Origin: Candidatus Adiutrix sp.
GTDB lineage: Bacteria; Desulfobacterota; Desulfarculia; Adiutricales; Adiutricaceae
Reading direction: 5' to 3'
Length of the DNA: 10,871 nucleotides
Assembly: GCA_031285975.1 (NCBI GenBank)
Contig: JAITVE010000096.1
Location: 1 to 10,871 of the forward strand
In this document: positions 1 through 8,812 of the stretch, in pieces
Numbering within the stretch: position 1 is the first letter of the stretch
Layout of the letters: each line of letters starts with the position of its first letter
Position numbers and translations under genes: made by a program
Notes under the pieces: generated by a model
The model's database searches: none
The model's input: the letters and a program-made list of their open reading frames with translations, nothing else
Told to the model about the DNA's origin: nothing

Positions 1-1315
1 CAAGCACGTGATGGTGGAAAAGCCCCTGGCCCTGAGCCGCGACGAGGGCCGCGAACTGGTGCGCCTGGCCGCTGACAAGGGCCTGACGCTGATGGTGGAT
101 CACATCCTCCAGAACCATCCGGCCTACATAAAACTGAAAGAACTGGCCGACAAGGGCGCGCTGGGCCGCATCCGCCACATCCACTCCCGCCGCCGCAGTT
201 TCGGGAAAATCCGCACCGAGGAAGACGTGCTGTGGTCTTTCGCCCCGCACGACCTCTCCATGATTCTGGGCCTCATGGGCCGCGAGCCGGAGAGCGTCGC
301 CGCCAGCGGCGGGGCCTGGCTCACCCCCGGCTTGGCCGACGCGGTGGAGGGTTCGCTGCAATTCAGCGGCGGGGCCACGGCCCAGGTTTCCGTCACCTGG
401 CTCAACCCGGTGAAGGAGCAGCGGCTCATAGTGGTGGGCGAGGAAAAAATGGCCGTGTTTGACGACACCCTGCCCTGGCCCGAAAAGCTGAAACTCTATG
501 CCCACCGCGTGGCCTGGCCCAGCCAGCGGCCGGAAGCCAAAGCGGCTGAGGCGGAAGCCGTGGCCCTGGAAGAGCAATCGCCCCTCACCGCCCAGTGCCG
601 CGACTTTCTGGCGGCCATGGCCGGGGAAAAGCGCGTGGTTTCCGACGGCGCGGAAGGTTTGCGGGTTTTGAGCATTTTGGAGGCCCTGTCGGCCTCCCTC
701 AAAAATAACGGCCAGCGGGTGGCTCTCGGCGGCTGTGAGGCCGCGCCGCCCGCCTATTTCGCGCACCCCACGGCCATTGTGGACGAAGGGGTAACCATTG
801 GCGCGGGCTCCAAAATCTGGCACTTTTCCCACATCCTGAGCGGCTCAACCCTGGGGGAAAAGTGCAATTTGGGGCAGAATGTGGTGGTCGGCCCCAAGGT
901 CACCGTCGGGCGGAGCGTGAAAATTCAGAACAACGTCTCGGTCTACGAGGGGGTGACCCTGGAAGACGATGTTTTCTGCGGCCCCAGCATGGTGTTCACC
1001 AATGTCTACAACCCCAGGGCCAACATTGTGCGCAAAGATGAATACCGCCAAACCCTTATCCGGCAAGGGGCCAGCATCGGGGCCAACGCCACGGTAGTCT
1101 GCGGGCACACCCTGGGGGCCTGGTGCTTCATCGGGGCCGGGGCCGTGGTCACCCGCGACGTGCCGGATTACGCCCTCATGGTGGGCTCCCCGGCCCGCCG
1201 CACGGGCTGGGTCTGCCGTTGCGGAACCAAGCTGCCGGAAAGCCTCACGTGCCCGGCCTGCGGCAAAAGCTATGAACAACACGGCGAAACACTTCAATTC
1301 AGGGGAGAAAAATGA
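1..1315 (+). CDS. wbpB/wbpD: Oxidoreductase-acetyltransferase fusion for UDP-diNAc-glucuronate synthesis (5' partial)
   Basis: The reading frame is open to the left edge (K-H-V precede the first ATG at 11), so the N-terminal NAD-binding Rossmann part, about 90 residues by family comparison, is missing. Counting from the GTG at 8, residues 1-240 are a Gfo/Idh/MocA oxidoreductase: the hallmark EKP is at 4-6, and H81-D82 lie in the FAPHDL motif typical of the catalytic region. Residues 250-398 are a left-handed beta-helix hexapeptide acyltransferase (repeats such as [16 protein letters not shown]). At 403-418 there are paired cysteines (CxC and CxxC) resembling a zinc ribbon. In Pseudomonas these activities are separate proteins: WbpB oxidises UDP-GlcNAcA at C3 and WbpD N-acetylates the 3-amino sugar. 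Here one uninterrupted frame appears to carry both. The stop overlaps the next ATG (ATGA, 1312-1315), indicating translational coupling. The family assignment is firm; the exact sugar is inferred from the neighbours. Confidence 0.85.
   Translation, partial: KHVMVEKPLALSRDEGRELVRLAADKGLTLMVDHILQNHPAYIKLKELADKGALGRIRHIHSRRRSFGKIRTEEDVLWSFAPHDLSMILGLMGREPESVAASGGAWLTPGLADAVEGSLQFSGGATAQVSVTWLNPVKEQRLIVVGEEKMAVFDDTLPWPEKLKLYAHRVAWPSQRPEAKAAEAEAVALEEQSPLTAQCRDFLAAMAGEKRVVSDGAEGLRVLSILEALSASLKNNGQRVALGGCEAAPPAYFAHPTAIVDEGVTIGAGSKIWHFSHILSGSTLGEKCNLGQNVVVGPKVTVGRSVKIQNNVSVYEGVTLEDDVFCGPSMVFTNVYNPRANIVRKDEYRQTLIRQGASIGANATVVCGHTLGAWCFIGAGAVVTRDVPDYALMVGSPARRTGWVCRCGTKLPESLTCPACGKSYEQHGETLQFRGEK
1301..1307 (+). 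promoter_or_regulatory. Ribosome binding site of the aminotransferase gene
   Basis: AGGGGAG lies 4 nt before the ATG at 1312, inside the last codons of the fusion gene. It fixes the start of the aminotransferase and shows that the ATGA overlap is a real coupled junction. Confidence 0.7.
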
Positions 1316-2439
1316 CTTTCGCGTTCATCGACCTTAAAAAACAGTTTTCCACTATGTCGGCTGAAATTCAAGCCGGTATAAACGCCGTGCTGGAAAGCGG
1401 GCAATTCATCGGCGGCCCCCAGGTGGGCGAGTTTGAAAAAGCCCTGGCCGCCTATTGCGGCGTGGCCGAAGCCGTGGCCTGTTCCGACGGCACCTCGGCC
1501 CTGGAAATGCCCCTGATGGCCCTGAACATCGGGCCCGGCGACGCGGTGTTCTGCCCGGCTTTCACCTTCATCGCCACCGCCGAAGTTGTGGCCCTGCGCG
1601 GGGCCAGGCCGATTTTCGTGGACATCGACCCCCGCACGTATAATATCGACCCGGCGGATTTGGAAGCCAAAATCGAGGCCGTGCGGCAAGAGGGCCGCTA
1701 CCGGCCCAAAGCCATAATCCCCGTTGACCTCTTCGGGCTTCCGGCTGATTACGACCGCCTGGAAGCCTTGGCCGACAAGCACAATTTGGCCATCATTGAG
1801 GACGCGGCCCAGGGCTTCGGCGGGGCCATAGGAAACCGCCGGGCTGGGAGCTTTGGCCGCGTGGCGGGCACCAGCTTTTTTCCGGCCAAGCCCCTGGGCT
1901 GCTACGGCGACGGCGGGGCCGTGCTGACCAACGACGCCGAACTGGCAGCCGCCCTGCGGAGCCTCCGGGCCCACGGCGCGGGCGGGCATAAATATGAGCA
2001 CGTGCGCCTGGGCAATAACTCAAGGCTGGATACCCTCCAGGCCGCCGTGCTGCTGGTCAAGCTCCGCGCCTTCCCCCGGGAGATGGAGGAACGCCAGCGG
2101 GTCTCGGCCCGCTATACCTCGCGCCTCAAGGATTTCATGGAAACGCCCTTCATCCCCGAGGGCTTCCTCAGCTCCTACGCCCAATACACGGTGCGCGTCC
2201 CCGCAACGCGGCGGGAGGCCATCATGGCCGCCCTGAAAGCGCAGGGCGTGCCCACCATGATTTACTACCCCAAACCGCTGCACCTGCAACCGGCCTTCGC
2301 CGGGCTCGGGGGCCAAGCGGGCGATTTCCCGGCTTCCGAACAAGCTTCCGCCGAGGTGATGAGCCTCCCCATGCACCCCTACCTGGCGGACGCGGACGTG
2401 GACGCCATCGCCGGTCATCTTCTCAACGCATTGAAATAA
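1312..2439 (+). CDS. wbpE: DegT/DnrJ/EryC1/StrS-family PLP sugar aminotransferase (WbpE-like)
   Basis: Predicted cytoplasmic PLP enzyme of 375 aa, close to the usual length for sugar aminotransferases. It should transfer an amino group, normally from glutamate, to the 3-keto group of UDP-GlcNAcA made by the preceding enzyme. Visible motifs in order are the phosphate-binding SDGTSAL (58-64), the cofactor aspartate in EDAAQ (D164), and the Schiff-base lysine K193 in [16 protein letters not shown]235-N236 and the downstream SRLD are also typical. The ATG at 1312 follows a good ribosome binding site and overlaps the upstream stop. It sits between the oxidoreductase/acetyltransferase fusion and the UDP-GlcNAc dehydrogenase, which points to the WbpE/WlbC role. 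From this protein alone it could be any nucleotide-sugar 3- or 4-aminotransferase; the gene order makes the 3-amino assignment likely. Confidence 0.9.
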   Translation: MTFAFIDLKKQFSTMSAEIQAGINAVLESGQFIGGPQVGEFEKALAAYCGVAEAVACSDGTSALEMPLMALNIGPGDAVFCPAFTFIATAEVVALRGARPIFVDIDPRTYNIDPADLEAKIEAVRQEGRYRPKAIIPVDLFGLPADYDRLEALADKHNLAIIEDAAQGFGGAIGNRRAGSFGRVAGTSFFPAKPLGCYGDGGAVLTNDAELAAALRSLRAHGAGGHKYEHVRLGNNSRLDTLQAAVLLVKLRAFPREMEERQRVSARYTSRLKDFMETPFIPEGFLSSYAQYTVRVPATRREAIMAALKAQGVPTMIYYPKPLHLQPAFAGLGGQAGDFPASEQASAEVMSLPMHPYLADADVDAIAGHLLNALK

Positions 2440-2451
2440 AAGGATTCACCC

Positions 2452-3771
2452 ATGAAAATCTCTCCGGCGGAAAAAACGTTCCTGGCTAAAATTGCGGATA
2501 AAAGCGCGGTGATCGGCGTGGTGGGCCTGGGCTACGTGGGCCTGCCGCTCATCCTCTCCTTTGCCGAGGCCGGGTTCCGGGTGCTGGGCCTGGACGTGGA
2601 TCAGAACAAAGTGGACAAGCTCAAGGCCGGGGAATCCTACATCGCCCACTTCAAGAGCGCGCGCATCAAAGCCGTGGTGGACAAGGGCCTGATGGACGCG
2701 ACCACCGATTTTTCCCGCGCCGCCGAGCCCGAGGCCCTCATTATCTGCGTGCCCACGCCGCTCACCACCTACCGCGAGCCCGACCTCTCCTTTGTCACCG
2801 GCACCCTGGATAATCTGCTGCCCCACCTGCGCCCCGGCCAGCTTTTGTCGCTGGAGAGCACCACCTACCCCGGCACCACCGACGAAGTGTTGCGCCCCCC
2901 CATTGAAAACAAAGGCCTCACTCTTGGCCGCGACTTTTTTCTGGTCTATTCGCCTGAGCGGGAAGACCCGGCCAACCCCAGCTTCGGCACCCGCAACATT
3001 CCCAAGGTGCTGGGCGGCTCCACCCCGGCCTGCGGCCGCGCTGGCCAGGCACTCTACCAAACCATCATCGACCGGGTGGTGCCGGTGAGTTCCACCCGCG
3101 CCGCCGAACTGACCAAGCTGCTGGAAAACATTTACCGGGCCGTGAACATCGGCCTGGTCAACGAGCTGAAAATGGTGGCCGACAGCATGGATTTGGACAT
3201 CTTTGAAGTCATCCGGGCGGCGGCCACCAAACCCTTCGGCTTCACGCCTTTTTACCCCGGCCCGGGCATCGGCGGGCACTGCATCCCCATCGACCCCTTT
3301 TACCTGACCTGGAAAGCGCGGGCTTACGGCCTCCACACCCGCTTCATCGAACTGGCGGGCGAAATTAACCAGTCCATGCCCCAGTGGGTGGTGGACAAGC
3401 TCAGCCGGGCCTTAAACGAAGAGGGGCGGCCCATCAAAGGGGCCAAGGTGCTCATCCTGGGCCTGGCCTATAAAAAGAACGTGGACGACGTGCGCGAGTC
3501 GCCGTCAGTGGAGGTCATGGAGCTTCTGAGCCGCCAGGGCGCGGTCATCAGCTACCACGATCCCCACGTCCCGGCCTTCCCGCACATGCGCCGGGTGCAA
3601 TTTAACCTCAAAAGCGTCAAGCTGACGGAAAAAACCCTGGCCGAGGCCGACGCCGTGGTGCTCCTCACCGACCACGCCGCCTTCGACCACGCTTTCATCG
3701 CCCGCCACGCCCGCCTGATAATCGACACCCGCGGCGCCTTTGCCCAGGCCGCCAACGTGGTCAAAGCGTAA
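2452..3771 (+). CDS. wbpA: UDP-N-acetylglucosamine 6-dehydrogenase (WbpA-like)
   Basis: A 439-aa member of the UDP-glucose/GDP-mannose dehydrogenase family, predicted to oxidise C6 of UDP-GlcNAc to UDP-GlcNAcA in two NAD-dependent steps. This is the first step of the pathway although the gene is third in order. Visible features are the NAD-binding GLGYVG (25-30) after a beta strand, D48 ending the second strand, the SPERED segment (167-172), K222 in the [11 protein letters not shown] helix, and the catalytic C277 in [11 protein letters not shown]. The C-terminal UDP-binding domain runs from about 325 and contains [16 protein letters not shown]. The GHC-IPIDP form and the SPEREDP motif fit the UDP-GlcNAc/WbpA branch better than UDP-glucose dehydrogenase. 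The start at ATG 2452 has AAGGA at 2440-2444, and the gap from the aminotransferase is 12 nt. Confidence 0.9.
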   Translation: MKISPAEKTFLAKIADKSAVIGVVGLGYVGLPLILSFAEAGFRVLGLDVDQNKVDKLKAGESYIAHFKSARIKAVVDKGLMDATTDFSRAAEPEALIICVPTPLTTYREPDLSFVTGTLDNLLPHLRPGQLLSLESTTYPGTTDEVLRPPIENKGLTLGRDFFLVYSPEREDPANPSFGTRNIPKVLGGSTPACGRAGQALYQTIIDRVVPVSSTRAAELTKLLENIYRAVNIGLVNELKMVADSMDLDIFEVIRAAATKPFGFTPFYPGPGIGGHCIPIDPFYLTWKARAYGLHTRFIELAGEINQSMPQWVVDKLSRALNEEGRPIKGAKVLILGLAYKKNVDDVRESPSVEVMELLSRQGAVISYHDPHVPAFPHMRRVQFNLKSVKLTEKTLAEADAVVLLTDHAAFDHAFIARHARLIIDTRGAFAQAANVVKA

Positions 3772-3787
3772 GGAGCAAAGAAGAGCC

Positions 3788-5281
3788 ATGACTGAAGGTG
3801 TCTCCCACAAGTGGGAACCAATTACAGACCTGCCCCCAAATTGGGAAAAACTGAGGCCAAGCAACCTAAAACATTTGGCCGAAATATGGCTGGAGCAGAA
3901 GCAGCGTCTCAATAAAACAAATTTAGAAGAATTCATGACCAGGCTCAAACGGGAATGGGCCATTGAGACCGGCATGATTGAAAATTTGTACAAACTGGAT
4001 CGCGGCCTGACACAGACTTTAATAGAACAAGGCATTGAAGTGCTGGACAGTTTGCACGAACCAAATGTTCAAGAGCCGGGGTTCACCAAAGCGTTGATAT
4101 TAGACCAGCAAGAGGTGATTGAAGGTTTGTTTTCCTTTATCAAAGGTGAACGACCCCTTTCAACCTCCTATATCAAAGAAATACACCAAACTTTGACCAG
4201 GAACCAGGAATATACCGACGCTATTAATCACCTGGGGCAGCGGCAAAAAGTAAAATTGGAAAAAGGTGTATGGAAGACGCTACCCAACAACCCCACGCAG
4301 GCCGACGGCTTGGTTCACGAATACTGCCCGCCGGAGCAGGTTGCGTCCGAAATGGATAAACTGTTGCTTTGGCACCATGAACATGAACGCAAAAAAGTAG
4401 CCCCGGAAATAGAAGCCGCTTGGCTTCACCATAGATTTGTCCAAATACACCCGTTTCAGGATGGCAATGGCCGGGTCGCCCGTGCTTTGGCTACCATCAT
4501 TCTGATTAAGGCTGATTGGTTTCCTCTAATCGTCAGTTACAGCGACAGAAACCAGTATCTCACCGCTCTAGAAGAGGCGGATCGCAAGAACTTAAAAACG
4601 CTGGTGGACTTTTTCGCGGCCTCCGAACAAAAATCATTTCTGGCAGCCATGAAAATCAGTGCCAACCTGTTGGATAAGAAAAAAACCATCAACTCGGCGA
4701 TTGTGGCCATCGGTAAAAAATTGCAGTCCCTCAGGGAACAACAATCTCAAGAGCACAGTCGGGTCTGGAGTATCGCGGCTCTTTTTCAAGAAGTCATTTC
4801 AAAAAAACTTGATGATCTTGTGCGTCAACTTTCAGGCATGTTCATGAACAATCAGTTGGAACTATCCATTTTTTCCGACTCTTCAACCGCTCACAACTAT
4901 GGATATGACTGGTTCAGAGGACAAATAATTAAAGGCGCAAAAGAATATGATTACTATGCTAACCTCCGAGAAAGTAATGTTTGGTATCGCCTGAAAATTC
5001 AATCTGGGCCGGACGTGCCATCCGAAAAAACAACTTTCAGCATCATCGTGTCTGTCCATCCCGTGGGGCGCGAATTTACGGGAGTGCTGGCCGTCACGGC
5101 CTTTTCGGAATACCGAGAACCTTCCGATGAAGGTTCCACCGTCAGTGAGCCCAGTTTCATCAACAACCGTCCCTTTATATTTACATATAAAGACACGAAC
5201 AAACAGACTCAAGAAGAATTTGAAAATTGGCTGAATGAAACTTTGGCCATCGCCTTGACCGATTGGCAGGCCCGCCTGTAA
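3788..5281 (+). CDS. Fic-domain protein (predicted AMP-transferase, self-inhibited class)
   Basis: A 497-aa protein with a complete Fic active-site motif at 221-232 (HPFQDGNGRVAR): catalytic H221, the Mg-binding acidic D225, and the R229/R232 phosphate contacts. Such proteins usually transfer AMP from ATP to hydroxyls of target proteins. In the N-terminal helices, T61-G-M-I-E65-N66 matches the (S/T)xxxE(G/N) inhibitory motif of class II Fic proteins, whose glutamate blocks productive ATP binding. The remaining ~220 residues (about 280-497) match nothing I recognise; part looks helical (285-345) and the rest mixed alpha/beta. I chose ATG 3788 because AAGGAG lies at 3770-3775 and the alternative ATG at 3740 overlaps wbpA by 32 nt with a low-complexity leader. 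It follows wbpA by 16 nt yet is clearly AT-richer than its neighbours, suggesting later acquisition. The target is unknown. Confidence 0.88.
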   Translation: MTEGVSHKWEPITDLPPNWEKLRPSNLKHLAEIWLEQKQRLNKTNLEEFMTRLKREWAIETGMIENLYKLDRGLTQTLIEQGIEVLDSLHEPNVQEPGFTKALILDQQEVIEGLFSFIKGERPLSTSYIKEIHQTLTRNQEYTDAINHLGQRQKVKLEKGVWKTLPNNPTQADGLVHEYCPPEQVASEMDKLLLWHHEHERKKVAPEIEAAWLHHRFVQIHPFQDGNGRVARALATIILIKADWFPLIVSYSDRNQYLTALEEADRKNLKTLVDFFAASEQKSFLAAMKISANLLDKKKTINSAIVAIGKKLQSLREQQSQEHSRVWSIAALFQEVISKKLDDLVRQLSGMFMNNQLELSIFSDSSTAHNYGYDWFRGQIIKGAKEYDYYANLRESNVWYRLKIQSGPDVPSEKTTFSIIVSVHPVGREFTGVLAVTAFSEYREPSDEGSTVSEPSFINNRPFIFTYKDTNKQTQEEFENWLNETLAIALTDWQARL

Positions 5282-5328
5282 AATACCAGCTAGAGACTAC
5301 TGATGACGCGTTGAAAAATACGCAGCAT

Positions 5329-5332
5329 AGGA
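5329..5332 (+). promoter_or_regulatory. Ribosome binding site that decides the kinase start
   Basis: AGGA lies 7 nt before the ATG at 5340. In-frame TTG (5334) and GTG (5337) codons come just before that ATG but are only 1 and 4 nt from this site, so ATG 5340 is the best start. Confidence 0.55.
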
Positions 5333-5339
5333 CTTGGTG

Positions 5340-7883
5340 ATGAAACCAGCCGAGCACATAAAAAAAGAGACTGCCGCCTTCTTCCCCACCCAGGCGGGGG
5401 GCATTGCCTCAAAAATAATCCTGTATACCAGCCTGATGTTCGTGGCCGTGGTTATCGTGGTCATGGCCATCAGCTATAAAATGTATAAAGACGCTTTTTA
5501 CGAATACGGTAACGCCTTGTGCATCAACAGCAACGCGGCCGTCGCCCACGCCATTGACGGCGACCTGGTGCGCCGCTTTGCCGCCACCCTGAAGGTGGAC
5601 GAAGATTACGAAAAATTCGCCGCCGGGCTCGACGAGCTTTCCAAAAAAATCAATGCCAGGTATTTGTACATCCTGGTTGACCGGGGCGTGCCCGGCATGT
5701 ACACCTATATCTACGACGCCACCCACAGCCAGGAATTTCCCGGTGAAAAATATGCCCTGGGCCGCAACGAAAGCGACATTGATTACGCGGGCGCGGACAC
5801 GGTGCTGGCCACGGGCCGGGGCTTTGAAAAAGCGGCCTATTATAACGACCATTACGGCGAACTGTATTACGCCTACGCCCCCATTTTCGATTCCAGCGGC
5901 GCGGTGGTGGCCTTTGTGGGCACCGATGTGGACATCACCCCCCTCCACGCCCAGGTAGACCGCTATTTCTGGAACATTTTCTGGACGATGGCGACGGCCC
6001 TCGTGGTCTTCGCCGCAGTGTACTACCTGCTCATTAAGAGCGTCCTGACCAAGCCCCTCATCCAGATCAGCCGCCGGGCCCTCAGCCTGGCCCGGGGGGA
6101 CTTGAACCTGGAGATATCCGAAAAAATCCTGGCCCGGCGCGATGAAATCGGCGGCCTGGCCCGCGTTTTCGACAGCATGGCCCACAGCATCGCCGGGGTG
6201 GTGCTGGACATTGAAGGGCTCATGAAAGCGGTGCGCGAGGGCCGCCTGAACGAGCGGGCGGACAATTCCGCCTATCAGGGCGATTACCGCCGCATCATTT
6301 CCGGGCTCAACAGCACGCTGAAAACCACCAGCCTCCACTTCGACGCCCTGCCGGAAGCCATTGCCTTTTTCGACGCCGACCGCCGCTTACTCTACCGCAA
6401 CCAGGGCATGAACGCCTTCATCAACCTCTACGGGCTGGCGGCCGACGGCCCGGCCATTCTGGAGCGCCTCTTCGCCCCGGCCAACGGCTCCCCGCCCGCC
6501 GACCCCGCGCCGCTGTTCGAGGGCCAAGCCCTCCAGCCCCTGGTGATGGTCGTTTCCATACGCACGCCGGGCCAGGGCGAGGAGCGCCACTATTCCGTAA
6601 CCCTTTTGCGCGCCGACGCCCTGGGCCGCGCCGTGGACGTGGACGGCCACATCTGCCTGATGCTGGTGGTCAGCGACATGACCGCCCTGGTGCGGGCCCG
6701 CAACGGGGCCGAGGCGGCCAGCCGGGCCAAGAGCCAGTTCCTCTCGCGCATGAGCCACGAAATCCGCACCCCCATGAACGCCATCATCGGTATGACCCAG
6801 CTGGCCATCGGCTCGCGGGATTTCGCCAAAATCGACGAATCCCTGCGGCAGATCGACGAGTCATCCCAGCACCTGTTGGGGGTCATCAATGACATTTTGG
6901 ATTTCTCCAAAATCGAGGCCGGAAAGATGACCCTGGAGTCCCGCGAATTTTCCCTCTCCGAAAACACCGCCTTTGTGGTGTCCATGATGCAGTCCAAGGC
7001 TTCGGAGCGGGGGATCAGCATTGAGTCCAAAAGCGACGGGCTCATTCATGACCGCGTCACGGCCGACTCCCTGCGCCTCAACCAGGTGCTGATAAACATC
7101 CTGTCCAACGCCATCAAATTTTCGAACCAGGGCGGCCGCATTGACCTGAATTTGTCGGAAATGTCGCACGACCAGGGCCAGAGCCGCTTTCGCTTTTCCA
7201 TTCAGGATTACGGCATCGGCATCGACCCCCGGCAGCAGGGGCGGCTCTTCCAGCCCTTTGAGCAGGCCAATGAAAGCGTCAGCCGCTCCTATGGCGGCAC
7301 GGGGCTGGGCCTGGTCATCGCCAAAAGCATTGTCGAAACCATGGGCGGGGAACTGAGCCTGGAGAGCGAGCCGGGCCGGGGCACCCGGTTTTTCTTCACC
7401 GTCAGCCTCCCGGCCGCCGCCTCCCCGGCGGAGGAAAAAGCCGCAGCAGCCCCCCCGAAAAAGCCTGCCGTGCGGCGGGACTTCACCGGCAAGCGGGCCC
7501 TGGTGGTGGACGATATCGACCTGAACCGGAAAATCGCCATTCAGCTTCTGGCCCGCTTCGGCCTGGAATGCGAAGACGCGGTGGACGGCCGGGAGGCGGT
7601 GGACATTTTTGAGCATTCGCCGGTGGGTTATTTTGATTTCGTGCTGATGGACATGCTCATGCCGGTGATGGACGGCTGCGAGGCCAGCCTGGCCATCCGT
7701 GCCTTGCCGAGGCCGGACGCGGCCACGGTGCGCATTGTGGCCATGACCGCCAACGTTATGCAGGAAGACGTGGAAAAAGCCCTGGCCGCCGGCATGAACG
7801 CCCACGCCGGCAAACCCGTCAACATGCGGGAACTGCTGGAGGCGCTGGATCCGGCCCCGGCTGATACGGAAGTAAAAAAGTAA
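5340..7883 (+). CDS. Membrane-bound hybrid sensor histidine kinase
   Basis: An 847-aa inner-membrane sensor kinase. From the ATG, domains in order are: transmembrane helix 1 (about 25-46), a periplasmic Cache/PAS-like sensor (about 50-208, ending in YAYAPIFDSSG..VVAFVGTDVD), transmembrane helix 2 (about 211-233), HAMP (about 235-286), a second HAMP-like stretch (about 287-328, with EGRLNERAD and QGDYRRI), a PAS-like domain (about 333-447), HisKA with the phospho-accepting H473 in SHEIRTPMN, HATPase with N-box NILSNAIKFS, DYGIGID and GGTGLGL, a flexible Ala/Pro linker (692-711), and a receiver (about 717-835) with acidic D724/D725, phospho-accepting D771 and K825. All catalytic residues seem intact. 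There is no DNA-binding output and no HPt domain, so it needs a partner elsewhere. It begins 58 nt after the Fic gene and its TAA overlaps the methyltransferase ATG. The ligand is unknown. Confidence 0.93.
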   Translation: MKPAEHIKKETAAFFPTQAGGIASKIILYTSLMFVAVVIVVMAISYKMYKDAFYEYGNALCINSNAAVAHAIDGDLVRRFAATLKVDEDYEKFAAGLDELSKKINARYLYILVDRGVPGMYTYIYDATHSQEFPGEKYALGRNESDIDYAGADTVLATGRGFEKAAYYNDHYGELYYAYAPIFDSSGAVVAFVGTDVDITPLHAQVDRYFWNIFWTMATALVVFAAVYYLLIKSVLTKPLIQISRRALSLARGDLNLEISEKILARRDEIGGLARVFDSMAHSIAGVVLDIEGLMKAVREGRLNERADNSAYQGDYRRIISGLNSTLKTTSLHFDALPEAIAFFDADRRLLYRNQGMNAFINLYGLAADGPAILERLFAPANGSPPADPAPLFEGQALQPLVMVVSIRTPGQGEERHYSVTLLRADALGRAVDVDGHICLMLVVSDMTALVRARNGAEAASRAKSQFLSRMSHEIRTPMNAIIGMTQLAIGSRDFAKIDESLRQIDESSQHLLGVINDILDFSKIEAGKMTLESREFSLSENTAFVVSMMQSKASERGISIESKSDGLIHDRVTADSLRLNQVLINILSNAIKFSNQGGRIDLNLSEMSHDQGQSRFRFSIQDYGIGIDPRQQGRLFQPFEQANESVSRSYGGTGLGLVIAKSIVETMGGELSLESEPGRGTRFFFTVSLPAAASPAEEKAAAAPPKKPAVRRDFTGKRALVVDDIDLNRKIAIQLLARFGLECEDAVDGREAVDIFEHSPVGYFDFVLMDMLMPVMDGCEASLAIRALPRPDAATVRIVAMTANVMQEDVEKALAAGMNAHAGKPVNMRELLEALDPAPADTEVKK

Positions 7884-8629
7884 TGCAATGGGACACGGAA
7901 CTGTACGACAGCAAACACAAGTATGTGGCTGAGTACGGAAAAAATCTTCTGGAATATGTACCGGCTGACCCCGCGCACATCATTCTCGATGTGGGCTGCG
8001 GCACCGGCTCGCTGACCAGTGAGTTGACGCAAAAAGCCGCCCGCGTCATTGGAGTGGACGGCTCGGAGGAGATGATTGCCCAGGCGCGGAAAACCTATCC
8101 GTCAATTGAGTTTCAGGCGATGGACGCGTGCCGCCTGGCCTGGACGGATTATTTTGACTGCATATTCTCCAACGCGGTTTTCCATTGGATACCAGACCAC
8201 GACGCGTTCTTGAACAGCGTTTATAAAGCGTTGAAAAATAAGGGCACACTGGTGTGCGAGTTCGGCGCTTTCGGCAATATCGCCAAAATCCAAGCCGCGT
8301 TTCAGGCGATAACCAAGCAATACCAGTATGAGTATGCCAGCCCCTTCTTTTTTCCGACCGTAGAAAAATATGAAGGGCTTTTGACCGCGCACGGCTTTCA
8401 CATCGAACTGCTGACGGATTTCGACCGGCCCACCCAGCTTGACGGAGCCGCCGGGCTGCGCAATTTCATGCAGCAGTTCTTCGCCAGCGACGTGCAGAAA
8501 TTTTCCCGTGACGCGCAAAGCCAGATATTTGAAAAAGTGGAAAACCTGCTGCGGCCTGAACTGTGGAACGGCCAGCACTGGATAGCCGATTACCGGCGAA
8601 TCCGCGTGGTCGCTTTTAAAGAGGTGTAA
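7883..8629 (+). CDS. Class I SAM-dependent methyltransferase (trans-aconitate methyltransferase-like)
   Basis: A 248-aa cytoplasmic protein with a class I methyltransferase fold. Motif I LDVGCGTG lies at 35-42 and binds SAM, the strand-2 end VIGVDGSEEM (55-64) holds the ribose-binding acidic D59, and FSNAVFHWIPDH (95-106) is the motif IV/V region. That segment, the start MQWDTELYDSKHKYV and the length recall the Tam/methyltransferase_11 group, which methylates small carboxylic acids, but the substrate cannot be read from sequence. The start is ATG 7883, sharing one base with the kinase stop (TAATG), with GGAAG at 7868-7872 upstream. Translation is therefore probably coupled to the kinase. Base composition is lower in GC than the kinase and closer to the Fic gene. 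It converges on the corrinoid gene across the REP-bearing gap. Confidence 0.87.
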   Translation: MQWDTELYDSKHKYVAEYGKNLLEYVPADPAHIILDVGCGTGSLTSELTQKAARVIGVDGSEEMIAQARKTYPSIEFQAMDACRLAWTDYFDCIFSNAVFHWIPDHDAFLNSVYKALKNKGTLVCEFGAFGNIAKIQAAFQAITKQYQYEYASPFFFPTVEKYEGLLTAHGFHIELLTDFDRPTQLDGAAGLRNFMQQFFASDVQKFSRDAQSQIFEKVENLLRPELWNGQHWIADYRRIRVVAFKEV

Positions 8630-8655
8630 AAATAGAGGTCACCTGCCGCCCCGGT

Positions 8656-8683
8656 CGTCATTCCGGCGAAGGCCGGAACCCAT
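8656..8683 (+). repeat. REP-like palindrome, copy 1
   Basis: CGTCATTCCGGC-type unit with a perfect 7-bp stem, TTCCGGC (8661-8667) and GCCGGAA (8672-8678), around the tetraloop GAAG, followed by CCCAT. It belongs to the CGTCATTCCGGC...GGAATCCAT class of dispersed bacterial palindromes. Confidence 0.75.
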
Positions 8684-8741
8684 GCCTTTCCCATGGAGTC
8701 GATGACCAAGCCAGCCAGTGCCCCGCTCTATGCTCCCCCAC

Positions 8742-8769
8742 CGTCATTCCTGCGGAGGCAGGAATCCAT
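8742..8769 (+). repeat. REP-like palindrome, copy 2 (compensated stem)
   Basis: Same orientation as copy 1. The stem is TTCCTGC (8747-8753) and GCAGGAA (8758-8764) around GGAG, followed by TCCAT. Compared with copy 1 a G-C pair has become T-A on both arms, so pairing is preserved. Confidence 0.75.
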
Positions 8770-8812
8770 TTCCAGTGGAGCAACTTGTCGGCACCCTCTC
8801 CATGCCCCGTTC

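Noticed and set aside
2446..3336. Long minus-strand frame opposite wbpA, and similar frames opposite the kinase (5409-6338, 6861-7805)
   Set aside because: High GC at third codon positions leaves antisense frames open; composition is His/Gly/Val-rich and no domain is visible.
3788..5281. Fic toxin with a separate antitoxin gene (FicTA module)
   Set aside because: No small antitoxin gene lies upstream; the inhibitory motif is inside the protein, as in class II Fic enzymes.
5308..5323. Hairpin GCGT...ACGC between the Fic and kinase genes as a terminator or switch
   Set aside because: Only four base pairs around an 8-nt loop and no U-run. The 13-nt string GCGTTGAAAAATA also recurs inside the methyltransferase gene at 8228-8240, probably by chance.
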